Assembly (NCBI RefSeq): GCF_000426185.1
Contig: NZ_AUEW01000015.1
Span: forward strand, 42,544-106,543
Length of the DNA: 64,000 nucleotides
Source: Cellulomonas sp. URHD0024
Lineage (GTDB): Bacteria; Actinomycetota; Actinomycetes; Actinomycetales; Cellulomonadaceae
Reading direction: 5' to 3'
In this document: in pieces, positions 8,089 to 16,903 of the stretch
How the letters are laid out: each line of letters opens with the position of its first letter
Position numbering within the stretch: position 1 is the first letter of the stretch
Made by a program: the position numbers and the translations under genes
The notes under the pieces: generated by a model
The model's input: only the letters and a program-made list of their open reading frames with translations
Told to the model about the DNA's origin: nothing
Databases searched by the model: none

Positions 8089-9014
8089 ATGGACCTGATC
8101 GCCGAGACCCGGGAGTTCCTGATGACGCGCCGCGGGCGGATCACGCCCGAGCGCGCCGGACTGGCGGCCTACGGCGGCAACCGGCGGGTGCCGGGGCTGC
8201 GCCGCGAGGAGGTCTCGATGCTCGCCGGCGTGAGCATCGACTACTACACGCGGATGGAACGCGGGAACCTCTCGGGGGTCTCCGAGGAGGTCCTCGAAGC
8301 CCTCGCCGAGGCCTTGCAGCTCGACGAGGCCGAGCGCGGTCACCTGTTCGACCTCGCCCGTACGGCCAATGCCTCGGGCACCGCCCGGTCGCGTGCCCGG
8401 AGGGCGCCGACGCCCGTCCTGCGACCCGTCGTGCAGCGCATCCTGGACAGCCTCGAAGGTGCACCGGCGTTCGTGCGCAACGGACGGCTGGACGTCCTCG
8501 GTGCGAACCTGCTCGGGCGCGCCCTGTACGCACCGCTCTACGACTCGCCGCAGCGAGCGCCCGGGCGCCCGGTCAACACCGCCCGCTTCCAGTTCCTCGA
8601 CCCGGACGCCGCGCGGGAATTCTGGGGGGAGAAGGCGGACCGCATCGCGCACGACGCCGTCGCGATCCTGCGCGCCGAGGCCGGCCGCAACCCCTACGAC
8701 AAGCGCCTGACCGACCTCGTCGGGGAGCTGTCCACCCGCAGCGAGGACTTCCGCCGCCTGTGGGCCTCGCACGACGTCCGTTACCACCGCTCCGGGACCA
8801 AGGCGTTCCACCACCCGGTCGTCGGCCTCATCGAGCTCGACTACGAGGCCCTCGTGCTGCCGGCCGACCCCGGGCTGCAGCTCAACGTGTACTCGGCGGT
8901 GCCCGGCTCGCCGTCGGCCGACGCCCTGGTGCTCTCTCGTCGTGGGCCGCGACGACCTTGGCGGGTCAACCCGAGGTCGGCGCAGCACCGAGCACGGCGA
9001 CCAGAGAATCCTGA
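8089..9014 (+). pseudogene. MmyB-type HTH regulator with a one-base frameshift near its 3' end
   Basis: The N-terminus is an XRE-type helix-turn-helix with the hallmark GLRREEVSMLAGVSIDYYTRMERG. The middle and end form the MmyB-like ligand-binding domain: LFDLARTAN, LGANLLGRALY, RFQFLDP, FHHPVVGLIELDYE and LNVYSAVPGSPSADAL. After residue DALV the frame turns into RRGPRRPW and reads on without stop into the next gene. The next frame over continues with SSWAATT, the usual end of this family, and stops at 9014. One base missing in the CT-rich run at about 8932-8936 explains both, giving a 308-residue protein when restored. It could be a real mutation or a sequencing error. It probably regulates the divergent reductase. 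Confidence 0.8.
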
Positions 9015-9075
9015 GATCGGTACTTCGACCTGGACACTTGTTCAGATCCGGTCCCTGTGTGCCGATAGCCGCTGT

Positions 9076-10548
9076 ATGAGGCCTCTCGACCTGACCCGTG
9101 CCCGCACCTTTGCCCTGCTGACCCTGCCCGTGACCGTCGCGCTGACGCTGAGCTGCGCGACGGTGGCCTCCGCGGCTCCCGGCACCCTGCCGACCTTCAC
9201 CATCGCCGGGGTCATGGGATGGACGAACGACCCGACCCCCACGCTCAGGTTGGCCGGCCTGACCGAGCCGTTGCGGTCAGCCAACGTCTTCGTCGACGAG
9301 AGCGAGGTCGCTGTCCCGTGGGCCCCGGGCTTCGGTCCGTACACGCTCGCGGCGCTGGGCGACGGCGAGCACACGGTCCGGGTGGAGGCCGTCGACCTCG
9401 AGGGTGACCAGTTCGCGACGTCGACGACGTTCCGCATCGACCAGACGCTGCCCACCATCTCGATGTTCGGGTACGAGGACGAGGGCCGGCCGTTCGCGCC
9501 CGGCAACCTGACGGCCTCCACGAGCGTGACGATCCCGGTCTCGGTGTACCGCGACATCGACCGGTCCGCGCTCGAAGGCACCCTCGACGGTCGCCACGTC
9601 AAGCTTGCCGACGGCAGGTTCGAGTACGTCTTCGATGGCCTCAGGCTCGGCCGGCACACGCTGTCGGTCACCGGCACGGACTCCGAGGGTGGGGTCAACA
9701 GGTCGTCGTTCAGCTGGACGGTCGTCGCGCCGGCCGCCCTGTCGGTCACCGTTCCTCAGCTCGTCGACGGCTCGTACACGCTCGCCACCACGGTGACGCT
9801 CGTGGTGGCGGACGAGCCCGGCTCGGCCACCGAGTGGATCGCGAACGTCGGCGACCCCTTCACCCCAGTCAGCGGCGGCAGGGTCGTCCTGACGCATCAG
9901 GCGAAGGGCGACCACTCGCTGTTCTTCCGCACGCTCAACGCCGCGGGGATCCCCGGCTACCAGTGGGTCACGTTCCACGTCGGGCTCCCCGACGGTCTCG
10001 TCGACGCTCCCAGCCCCACCCCTCCAACCCCCGCCCCTCCGAAACCCGCCCCTCCGATCGCGTCCCCGCCGGCTGTGCCCACGCGGCCGACGCTCCAGAC
10101 GCAGGCGTCCGCGGTCCCGCCCGCCGTCATCCGCGCCGGGATCCGAGCCGGTGCCCGCGGCGACGTGGTCGCGCTGATCCAGCAGATCGTCCACGCCGAC
10201 GTCGACGGCATCTTCGGACCGCGGACCCGGGCGGCTGTCATCGCCTTCCAGCGTCCCTGGGGTCTGGTCCCGGACGGCATCGTCGGACCCCGGACCTGGG
10301 CCGTCATGCTCCAGCTCAGCGCAGGTCAGCCGGCTCGCACCGAGGGCACCTCGACTGGTCGGCCCACGGTCCGCCGGGGTGACAGGGGCGCCGACGTCGC
10401 GATCGTCCAGGCGCACGTCGGCGTCACGGTGGACTCCGTGTTCGGGCCTCGCACGCAGGCCGCGGTCAAGGGGTTCCAGAAGGCGCACGGCCTGACAGTC
10501 GACGGGATCGTCGGCCCGAAGACGTGGAAGGTCGTCCTCGGCGGCTGA
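9076..10548 (+). CDS. Secreted peptidoglycan-binding protein with Ig-like domains
   Basis: A 490-residue exported protein. It has a signal peptide (MRPLDLTRARTFALLTLPVT, cleavage near ASA-AP). Beta-rich Ig-like repeats follow (TFRIDQTLPTIS, SFSWTVVAP), then a proline linker of PTPPTPAPPKPAPP type around residues 310-330. Two PG_binding_1 domains close the protein (about 357-414 and 432-490), each with FGPRTxAAVxxFQ and DGIVGPxTW. These modules bind the cell wall; no catalytic domain is visible. The frame is open upstream into the regulator, but the signal peptide and the regulator frameshift show that the true start is here. The ribosome site is weak, so an alternative nearby start cannot be excluded. 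Confidence 0.82.
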   Translation: MRPLDLTRARTFALLTLPVTVALTLSCATVASAAPGTLPTFTIAGVMGWTNDPTPTLRLAGLTEPLRSANVFVDESEVAVPWAPGFGPYTLAALGDGEHTVRVEAVDLEGDQFATSTTFRIDQTLPTISMFGYEDEGRPFAPGNLTASTSVTIPVSVYRDIDRSALEGTLDGRHVKLADGRFEYVFDGLRLGRHTLSVTGTDSEGGVNRSSFSWTVVAPAALSVTVPQLVDGSYTLATTVTLVVADEPGSATEWIANVGDPFTPVSGGRVVLTHQAKGDHSLFFRTLNAAGIPGYQWVTFHVGLPDGLVDAPSPTPPTPAPPKPAPPIASPPAVPTRPTLQTQASAVPPAVIRAGIRAGARGDVVALIQQIVHADVDGIFGPRTRAAVIAFQRPWGLVPDGIVGPRTWAVMLQLSAGQPARTEGTSTGRPTVRRGDRGADVAIVQAHVGVTVDSVFGPRTQAAVKGFQKAHGLTVDGIVGPKTWKVVLGG

Positions 10549-10627
10549 CCGAGCCGGTGAACGCACCGAGTCGCGCATCCTGTGCCGGGGTCGTGCCGTC
10601 GGACCACTCGCGCTGTACCGTGAAGGT

Positions 10628-10831
10628 GTGCCCACAGCCCCGGCCGACTGGTACCCGGATCCGCAGCAGCCCTCGCGCCTGCGCTACTGGGACGGTGCCG
10701 GCTGGACCGGCTACCTGGTCGAGCCGGAGCGCCCCGGCGTCGTCCGGTACGAACGGCCACCGTGGGGGGCGGCCTACGTCCCCGGCGGGATCAACGTGCC
10801 GCTGTCGGTGGCGGTGATCTCCGCGTTCTGA
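10628..10831 (+). CDS. Short DUF2510 protein, possibly truncated
   Basis: A 67-residue protein starting at GTG. The first half is a clear DUF2510 domain (ADWYPDPQQPSRLRYWDGAGWTGY). The remaining sequence turns hydrophobic (NVPLSVAVISAF) and stops abruptly where DUF2510 proteins usually enter a transmembrane helix, so the gene may be a truncated member. It ends 18 bases before the next gene start. There are three longer DUF2510 proteins in this window (31018, 34951 and 48329). Confidence 0.6.
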   Translation: MPTAPADWYPDPQQPSRLRYWDGAGWTGYLVEPERPGVVRYERPPWGAAYVPGGINVPLSVAVISAF

Positions 10832-10849
10832 GCTGGGCGAGGAGCAACC

Positions 10850-11455
10850 ATGGGCCGCCTGTACATCGACCTGTTCGTCACCCTGGACGGCGTCGCGCAG
10901 GCGCCCGGCGGCCCGGAGGAGGACCCGTCCGGCGGCTTCCCTTTCGGCGGCTGGCAGGCGCCGCTGTTCGACGACGAGGTCGGTCGCTCGGTGGGTGCGG
11001 GCATCGCGAGCATGGACGCGCTCCTGCTCGGGCGCCGGACCTACGACATCTTCGCCGGGTACTGGCCGCACCAGGAGAACGACATCGCCCAGCAGCTCAA
11101 CACGGTGCCCAAGTACGTCGCCAGTCGTGGGACGCCGGACCTGCAGTGGTCCGGGTCCAGCCAGCTCGGCCCGGATCTCGTCGCGGAGGTCGAGGCGGTG
11201 CGGGACCGCCATGAGAGCACCCACGTCATCGGCAGTGTCGACCTCGTCCAGACGCTGCTCACCGAGCGACTGTTCGACGTGCTGACGCTCTGGGTCTATC
11301 CGATCGTCCTCGGTCAGGGCAAGAAGGTCTTCCCTGAGGGTTCGCGGCCGTCCGGGTTCAGGCTGCTCGAGCCGCCCGTGGCGGGGAGTGCGGGTGCAGT
11401 CCAGCTGCGCTACGGCCCGACGGGCGCCGACCCCAGCACCGGCGACATGACCTGA
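10850..11455 (+). CDS. Dihydrofolate reductase family protein (RibD C-terminal type)
   Basis: A 201-residue cytoplasmic protein of the DHFR-like/RibD reductase fold. Family marks are the start RLYIDLFVTLDGVAQAPGG, ALLLGRRTYDIFAGYWP, PKYVASRG, the cofactor-loop region IGSVDLVQTLL and the C-terminal strand FDVLTLWVYPIVLGQGKKVFPEG. Members reduce a pteridine- or pyrimidine-like substrate with NADPH, but most actinobacterial paralogues are untested. GAGGAG sits 8 bases before the ATG. Its last 46 bases overlap a predicted opposite-strand gene. Confidence 0.9.
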   Translation: MGRLYIDLFVTLDGVAQAPGGPEEDPSGGFPFGGWQAPLFDDEVGRSVGAGIASMDALLLGRRTYDIFAGYWPHQENDIAQQLNTVPKYVASRGTPDLQWSGSSQLGPDLVAEVEAVRDRHESTHVIGSVDLVQTLLTERLFDVLTLWVYPIVLGQGKKVFPEGSRPSGFRLLEPPVAGSAGAVQLRYGPTGADPSTGDMT

Positions 11456-11874
11456 GTGCTCGGTGCCGTCTGTCGGTCGTGAACGCTGAGCTTCTCGGAG
11501 AACGCTCGAGCGCGTGCGACCGCGGCATCGCTGGCCTCCCGCATGGCGATCTCGTCCGACGCCGACGCCGGGACGGGCCACGAGCACCACGCGCGCGGCT
11601 CGTCGGGACCCGGCGGCGGTGCGCCCACGGGACGGCACGGGGACACCTGCGCGGCGGGACGCTCGACCTCCGTCCCCTCGCTCGTCCGCTCCGGGCCGCT
11701 CGCGACACCGACCCCGATCGCCCCGGCCATCAGGACGGCACCCGAGATGCCCAGGATGCGGCGCACGTGCGCAGTCCGCTCGCCCAGCTCGGGCGCGTCT
11801 GCCGGGTTCGACCCCATGTCGAACTCGACGACCGTCTGCAGATGAGCGGTGCGGCGCAGCGCAGCGTCGACCAT
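11410..11874 (-). CDS. Small membrane-anchored protein, unknown
   Basis: A 154-residue predicted protein. It has a basic/acidic N-terminal part, one transmembrane helix (RILGISGAVLMAGAIGVGVAS, about residues 39-59) and then a polar proline-rich segment with CRPVGAPPPGPDEP and CSWPVPAS. I see no known family. The ATG at 11874 has GAGAGG upstream. The gene overlaps the end of the convergent DHFR-like gene by 46 bases. Support is the helix and the ribosome site only. Confidence 0.5.
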   Translation of the reverse strand: MVDAALRRTAHLQTVVEFDMGSNPADAPELGERTAHVRRILGISGAVLMAGAIGVGVASGPERTSEGTEVERPAAQVSPCRPVGAPPPGPDEPRAWCSWPVPASASDEIAMREASDAAVARARAFSEKLSVHDRQTAPSTQVMSPVLGSAPVGP

Positions 11875-11950
11875 GGCACGGACCTCTCGTCGGCGTTCAC
11901 CCGCCGTACGTCAGCACGGCGTCGATCGACGGGGCGGTCCCGTCAGCTCC

Positions 11951-13753
11951 TCAGGGGGTCGGCACGGGACCACCCGTGATCCGGTTCTGCGGGCCCGGGC
12001 CCTTCGGACCGGTGCCCAGGTAGGCCGCCAGAGAGTCGACGTCGAAACCGGGTGCGGTCGTGCGGTCGGTGGCGGCGGTGAGCTTGGTGAACCCGTCTCC
12101 TCCGTTGGCGAGGAAGTCGTTGGTGCTCACGCGGTACGTCGCGGTGGGGTCGATCGGCGTGCCGTTCAGAGCGATGTCGCTGACCCGGCTGCCCAGGGCC
12201 GCGGACGGCGAGTAGGTGTACGTGAATCCCGCGGACACCTGCAGGATCTTCGTCGTCGTCTGGCCGGCGTAGCCGGCGAACTGCTGCTCCAGGACGTCCT
12301 TGAGCTGGGCGCCGGTGAGCGTCACCGTGACCACCAGGTTGTTGAACGGCTGCACGGTGAACACCTCGCCGTAGGTCACCTGGCCCGCCGCCTCACCACC
12401 TGGTGAGTTCGCGAAGGTCAGGTCCGAACGGATGCCGCCGGGGTTCATCAGGGCGAGCTGGACGCCTGCCGACGCGGTGTAGGCGACCATGCCGTCGGCG
12501 ATCACGTCGCCCAGCGCGCTCTCACCCGCCGTGTTCGGCGTCCGGGTGATGTCGGCAGTGATCGAGCCGACGATCCGGTTGGCCAGCGGCGCGACCGCGG
12601 TGCGGTACTTGTCGGCGATGACCTGGGCGTCGGCGTCGACCGTCGCCGGGTTGCGCACGTAGATGCCTGGTGCGGACTGCTGCCAGGTCCCGTCGGCGTT
12701 CTTGACGCCGTTCTCGACGATGAGGTTGCGGGCGTCGGCCGAGACCAGCCGCTTGGTCCGCTTGTCGAGCGTGAGGTGGATGTCCGTCAACAGGGTGCCG
12801 TTGCTCCCGGCACTGGTGACGACGGTGCTCGCGCCGGAGGAGTTCGGCAACGCGCAGGTGTAGGACCGGTGCGTGTGACCGCTCACGACCACGCCGTACG
12901 CCGGGTCCAGGTGCGACACGATGTCGGTCACGGCGCCCGTGAATCCGGTGCAGCCGCTCGGGTCCAGCGGGGGCGGGCCGCTCTGCTGACCGCCCTCGTG
13001 CAGGAGCAGGACGATCGACTTCACACCCTTGTGCCGCAGCTCGCGGGCGTAGCGGTTGGCCGTGGTCGCCTCGTCGAGGAAGGTGACGTTCGTGATGCCG
13101 GCCGGGTTCACGATGCCCGCCGTCCCCTCGAGCGTCATCCCGACGAAGGCCACCTTCACGCCGCCGACCTTCTCGATCGTGTACGGCGCGAGGATCGGAC
13201 GGTTGGTCGTCTTGTCGACGACGTTGGCCGCCAGCATCGGGTAGTTGGCGCCGCTGAACCCGTCGCCGTCCTGGCAGCCGTCGACCGGGTGGCAGCCGCC
13301 GTTCTGCAGCCGGAGGAGCTCCGTCACGCCCTCGTCGAACTCGTGGTTGCCGACGCTCGTCACGTCCAGGCCGAGGGAGTTCATCTCGTCGACCGTCGGC
13401 TCGTCGTGGAATGCCGCGCTGACCAGCGGGCTCGCGCCCACGAGGTCGCCTGCGGCCACGGTGAAGTTGTACGGCGACTCCTGCTCCTGCTCGGCCCGCA
13501 GCTTCTTCACCGCGGTGGCGAGGTACTCGACGCCGCCCGCCGGTGTGCCGTTGACCAGTCCACCGCTGCCTGTGGGTGGGTCGATAGCCCCGTGGAAGTC
13601 GTTGAACGCGATGAGGTTGACGGCCACCGTCTTGGGGGGCTTCGGCGGCTTCGGTGGCTTGCCGTGTGCGTCGGCGGCGGCGGCGCTCGTGAGAACCAGG
13701 GCCAGGGCGGCGACGACGGCGGCGGCACCTTGGCGCGGGCGAACGATCGGCAT
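11951..13753 (-). CDS. Secreted bifunctional metallophosphatase/5'-nucleotidase
   Basis: A 600-residue exported enzyme of the UshA/NucA family that hydrolyses nucleotides or related phosphate esters outside the cell. A signal peptide (ends ADA-HGK) is followed by a lysine/proline linker, KPPKPPKPPK. The metallophosphatase domain shows the metal ligands in FNDFHG, AAGDLVGASP, VGNHEFDEG, LLLHEGG and VVSGHTHRS. The C-terminal nucleotide-binding domain shows ALMNPGGIRSDL, GEVFTVQPFNNL and STNDFLANGGDGF. No sortase signal or C-terminal helix is present, so it should be released. It stands alone with no co-directional partner. Confidence 0.95.
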   Translation of the reverse strand: MPIVRPRQGAAAVVAALALVLTSAAAADAHGKPPKPPKPPKTVAVNLIAFNDFHGAIDPPTGSGGLVNGTPAGGVEYLATAVKKLRAEQEQESPYNFTVAAGDLVGASPLVSAAFHDEPTVDEMNSLGLDVTSVGNHEFDEGVTELLRLQNGGCHPVDGCQDGDGFSGANYPMLAANVVDKTTNRPILAPYTIEKVGGVKVAFVGMTLEGTAGIVNPAGITNVTFLDEATTANRYARELRHKGVKSIVLLLHEGGQQSGPPPLDPSGCTGFTGAVTDIVSHLDPAYGVVVSGHTHRSYTCALPNSSGASTVVTSAGSNGTLLTDIHLTLDKRTKRLVSADARNLIVENGVKNADGTWQQSAPGIYVRNPATVDADAQVIADKYRTAVAPLANRIVGSITADITRTPNTAGESALGDVIADGMVAYTASAGVQLALMNPGGIRSDLTFANSPGGEAAGQVTYGEVFTVQPFNNLVVTVTLTGAQLKDVLEQQFAGYAGQTTTKILQVSAGFTYTYSPSAALGSRVSDIALNGTPIDPTATYRVSTNDFLANGGDGFTKLTAATDRTTAPGFDVDSLAAYLGTGPKGPGPQNRITGGPVPTP

Positions 13754-13948
13754 GGGGGCTCCTCGGTCGGGGTCGGGCTACCAGCAACCCTGCCTAGTTT
13801 GGACCGGTTTGGGAAGGGCGACGGCTACCCGAGCGGCATCGTTCTCGACTCGTTCACCTCCGACGACGACGAAGCCAAGAAGGAGCGGGAGCCGGCGACG
13901 CCCTGACGGGGCTGCGTGCGCGGTGGGCTGCCCAGTCTGCGAGCCGAG

Positions 13949-14350
13949 CTACGGCGTGGTCAGGGCGTCGTCCGACGTGAGCAGGACGACGTTGCCGTCG
14001 GGGTCGTCGACCATGGCCGCGTAGGGCGCGTTCGTCTGCTCCGGCGCCATGCGGCCGTGGTACCCGGCCGCGGTGAGCTCGGCGTACGTGGCGTCGACCG
14101 CCGCGTCGTCGCCGAGGTAGAACTCGAGGAGCGTCTGGTAGCTGCCGCGCGCGGGGCGGGCGTGGCCGGCGTCGTGGCGAGCAGTGAACACGGTGTCGAA
14201 GAAGAGCGTCACCCCGCTTCCCATCCGGTGCAGCACGAACGGCTTGTCGTCCTCGCCTGCCGGGATGTCCAGCCCGAGCAGCCGGTAGAAGCGCAGCGCG
14301 GTCGGCATGTCGCTCACCACGAGCCCGACCATGGTCAGCTGGATCTCCAT
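13949..14350 (-). CDS. VOC family protein (glyoxalase/bleomycin-resistance fold)
   Basis: A 133-residue cytoplasmic protein with paired beta-alpha-beta units: MEIQLTMVGLVVSDMPTALRFYRLLGL at the N-terminus and DATYAELTAAGY...DDPDGNVVLL at the C-terminus. The metal-site glutamate is probably in LLEFYLG. The family spans dioxygenases, isomerases and drug-binding proteins, and nothing here tells which. An in-frame ATG at 14359 would add three residues; neither start has a strong ribosome site. Confidence 0.85.
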   Translation of the reverse strand: MEIQLTMVGLVVSDMPTALRFYRLLGLDIPAGEDDKPFVLHRMGSGVTLFFDTVFTARHDAGHARPARGSYQTLLEFYLGDDAAVDATYAELTAAGYHGRMAPEQTNAPYAAMVDDPDGNVVLLTSDDALTTP

Positions 14351-14414
14351 GGCTCCCATGCTGCACCGACGCGCGACCGGGTGCTACGGCGTGTGGCGAC
14401 CTGGGTGCTGGTCC

Positions 14415-15545
14415 TCACCGCGCGGGAAGGACCAGCTCCACGACGAGGCCGCCGCCCGAGCGCGGGCTGAGCGCGAGCCGGCCGCCGTGGTGGTCGGTCA
14501 CCGCGCGCACCACCGTCAGACCCAGCCCCACACCGGCGTCGGCGCCGGTCCGGTCGTCGGCCCGCCTCCGGAACGGCAGGACCAGGTCCGCCGCCGCGTC
14601 TGCCGGGACGAGCGGCCCGGTGTTCTCCACGACGACCCGGGCACCGTCGGGAGTCGACGACAGCGACACGGCGACCAGTCCGTCGGGCATGTTGTGGTGG
14701 GCGGCGTTCTGCACGAGGTTGGCCACCGCGCGGCCGAGCAGGACGGGCTCGCCGGGGATGGTCACCTCGTCGAGGTGCACGTCCCAGGTCAGGCCGTCGT
14801 CGGGTCGGCGGACCTGGTCCACCGCATCGGCGAGGGCAGCCGTCAGGTCGACGTCGACGGGTGGACCGGCTGCCTCGCCGGACTGCGCGCGGGCGAGCAC
14901 GAGCAGCGCGTCGATGGTGCGGGCCGCCCGACGGCTCTGGTCGAGGGCGGTCGCCGCCGCCGCGCGGAGCTCGACCGCGTCGGCGTCCGGGTCGGCGAGC
15001 GCGACGTCGAGGGCGGCCTGCTGGTTGGCGAGCGGTGTGCGCAGCTCGTGGGACATCGTCGCGACGAGGCGGCGTTCGGAGCGCACGGTGTGCTGGACGC
15101 GGGCGAGCAGGGAGTCGAAGGTGTCGGCGAGCTCGCGCAGCTCGTCGCGGGGGCCGCCGAGCGCGATCCGTTCGTCGAGCGAGTCCGCGGAGATGGCCTG
15201 TGCTCGGGTGGTGATCGTGTGGACCGGCCGCAGCACCCGGCCCGCGACGAGCCAGCCGAGCCCGACCGACGCGGCGGTGACCAGCACGAGCGCCAGCCAC
15301 GAGTTGCGGACGAGCTGGTCGATCGTCGACCCGACGGCGTCCTCGCGGACCTGGGCGATGACGGGACCCTGCATCGGCACGTGCACCTGCTCGCTCCCGG
15401 GCACGACGTGCACGTCCGCGGACTGGTTGCCCGGGGACTGGGTGACGAGGCCGTACACGAGTGCGAGCAGCACGGCCCCGGAGAGGGCGACCACCAGGGT
15501 GTAGAAGAGCGTGAGCCGCCAGCGGACGCTCAGGGAACGCCTCAC
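14415..15545 (-). CDS. Sensor histidine kinase
   Basis: A 376-residue membrane kinase. The first helix is at about 10-34 (LTLFYTLVVALSGAVLLALVY). An extracytoplasmic loop of about 60 residues follows, then the second helix (LALVLVTAASVGLGWLVAG) and a HAMP segment (RPVHTITTRAQAISADSLDERI). The phosphoacceptor is H166 in ATMSHELRTPL. The ATPase domain shows the N-box AVANLVQNAAHH and the G-box GVGLGLTVVRAV. The GTG start overlaps the response-regulator stop by GTGA, so the pair is translationally coupled. The operon diverges from the lipoprotein/adaptor/ABC operon at 16367, the usual layout for an envelope-stress or antimicrobial-peptide sensor with its exporter. Confidence 0.93.
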   Translation of the reverse strand: MRRSLSVRWRLTLFYTLVVALSGAVLLALVYGLVTQSPGNQSADVHVVPGSEQVHVPMQGPVIAQVREDAVGSTIDQLVRNSWLALVLVTAASVGLGWLVAGRVLRPVHTITTRAQAISADSLDERIALGGPRDELRELADTFDSLLARVQHTVRSERRLVATMSHELRTPLANQQAALDVALADPDADAVELRAAAATALDQSRRAARTIDALLVLARAQSGEAAGPPVDVDLTAALADAVDQVRRPDDGLTWDVHLDEVTIPGEPVLLGRAVANLVQNAAHHNMPDGLVAVSLSSTPDGARVVVENTGPLVPADAAADLVLPFRRRADDRTGADAGVGLGLTVVRAVTDHHGGRLALSPRSGGGLVVELVLPAR

Positions 15546-16204
15546 CGGACGACCAGCCGGTAGCCGGAGCCCCGGAGCGTCTCGATGACGGGTGGGTCGC
15601 CCAGCTTGCGGCGCAGGCCCACCATCGTCACTCGAACGGCGTTGGTGAACGGGTCGGCGTTCTCGTCCCAGACGCGTTGGAGCAGGTCCTCCGCGGACAC
15701 GACGGCCCCGCCGGAGCGAACCAGCTCGACGAGCACCCCGTACTCCTTGAGCGTGAGGTCGACCGGGCGGTCCGCCCGCGTCGCCGTGCGGCGGGCGACG
15801 TCCACGCGCAGGTCGCCCGCAGCCAGCACCGGAGGCTGCGCCGGGGCGGTGCGACGGGCGAGCGCCTGGACCCGCGCGAGCAGCTCCGCGAACGCGAACG
15901 GCTTGGCGAGGTAGTCGTCGGCACCGAGCGCGAAGCCGTCGACCTTCTGGTCCAGACCGCCCGCGGCGGTGAGCATCAGGATCCGCGCGGCGGAGCCGGC
16001 CGCGACGAGGGCGCGGCACACGTCGTCGCCGTGCACCACCGGCAGGTCGCGGTCGAGCAGCACCACGTCGTACCGGTTGAGGCCGGCGAGCTCGAGCGCC
16101 GTCCCGCCGTCGCACGCGACGTCCGTCGCGTACCCGGCACGGCGCAGCCCGCGCGCTAGGGCGTCGGCCATGACGTCCTCGTCCTCGGCCACGAGCACCC
16201 TCAC
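15542..16204 (-). CDS. OmpR-family response regulator
   Basis: A 220-residue regulator. The receiver domain has acidic residues in VAEDED, phosphoacceptor D51 in VVLLDRDLP and the conserved Lys in YLAKPF. The winged-helix DNA-binding domain shows LTLKEYGVLVELVRSGGAVVS, LLQRVWDENADPFTNAVRV and ETLRGSGYRL. I chose the GTG at 16204 because GGAGG lies correctly upstream and the receiver begins at once (RVLVAEDE). It is the first gene of the two-component operon, with 162 bases to the divergent ABC operon where its own binding sites are expected. Confidence 0.94.
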   Translation of the reverse strand: MRVLVAEDEDVMADALARGLRRAGYATDVACDGGTALELAGLNRYDVVLLDRDLPVVHGDDVCRALVAAGSAARILMLTAAGGLDQKVDGFALGADDYLAKPFAFAELLARVQALARRTAPAQPPVLAAGDLRVDVARRTATRADRPVDLTLKEYGVLVELVRSGGAVVSAEDLLQRVWDENADPFTNAVRVTMVGLRRKLGDPPVIETLRGSGYRLVVR

Positions 16205-16366
16205 GTGCACCTCCGTCGCGATGCCGGTCGTCCGCGCAGCATCGGCCCCGTCGTGTTCAGCCAGCGTAAGCGCGCGGCCGGGTGCGGCTCCCGGAGCCAA
16301 CGTTGCCCGAACGCACGTCGCGGTGGGCTGAGGACACCTGGACCACCGCACCCAAGGAGCGTCATC

Positions 16367-16903
16367 GTGAACCGCGTCGTGACCGCACTCGCCGTCCTGG
16401 GCGTCCTGCTTCTCGCTGCCTGCTCGTCGGACCCGCCTCCCACGGCGCTCCCGGAGGGCACGGCCACGGCCACCCCGGAGGCCACGCTCGATCCGCACGA
16501 CGCGATGCTCCGGTTCGCGCAGTGCATGCGTGACCACGGCGTCGACGTCCCAGACCCGGTCGACGGGCACCTGACCGTCGACGGCAGCGGGGTGACGCAG
16601 GCCCAGATGGACGCGGCCCGCAGTGCCTGCGCGAAGTGGCAGCAGCTGATGGAGCCGCAGGACGGCGGCCGGCCGCTGACCGAGGAGCAGAAGCAGGCGT
16701 TCCTCGACCAGGCGCAGTGCATGCGCGACCGCGGGTGGAACGTGTCCGACCCCGTCTTCGACGGCGGCCGGGTCAGCCAGCGTGTCCACGCGGGTCCGAC
16801 CTCGGCTCCCGGGGACCCGAAGCCGGGTGACCCGCAGTTCGAGAAGGACCTCAAGGCGTGCGCCGACGCCGCGGGCGTCCAGCCCCCGAAGGACGGGGGA
16901 TGA
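16367..16903 (+). CDS. Lipoprotein with duplicated CMRD motif
   Basis: A 178-residue lipoprotein. The lipobox LLAAC puts the lipid on Cys19. The mature part contains two copies of a motif, AQCMRDHGVDVPDP and AQCMRDRGWNVSDP, plus further cysteines (SACAKW, KACADAAG). Paired disulfides are possible. Related lipoproteins are common in actinobacteria, often beside MacAB-like systems, and have no known activity. AGGAG stands 7 bases before the GTG. Its stop overlaps the next start by ATGA, so it opens the adaptor/ATPase/permease operon. Confidence 0.85.
   Translation: MNRVVTALAVLGVLLLAACSSDPPPTALPEGTATATPEATLDPHDAMLRFAQCMRDHGVDVPDPVDGHLTVDGSGVTQAQMDAARSACAKWQQLMEPQDGGRPLTEEQKQAFLDQAQCMRDRGWNVSDPVFDGGRVSQRVHAGPTSAPGDPKPGDPQFEKDLKACADAAGVQPPKDGG

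Noticed and set aside
8089..10548. Single 819-residue HTH-to-peptidoglycan-binding fusion protein
   Set aside because: A cytoplasmic DNA-binding domain would precede an internal signal peptide, and the missing family end is found one frame over. A frameshift is the simpler reading.
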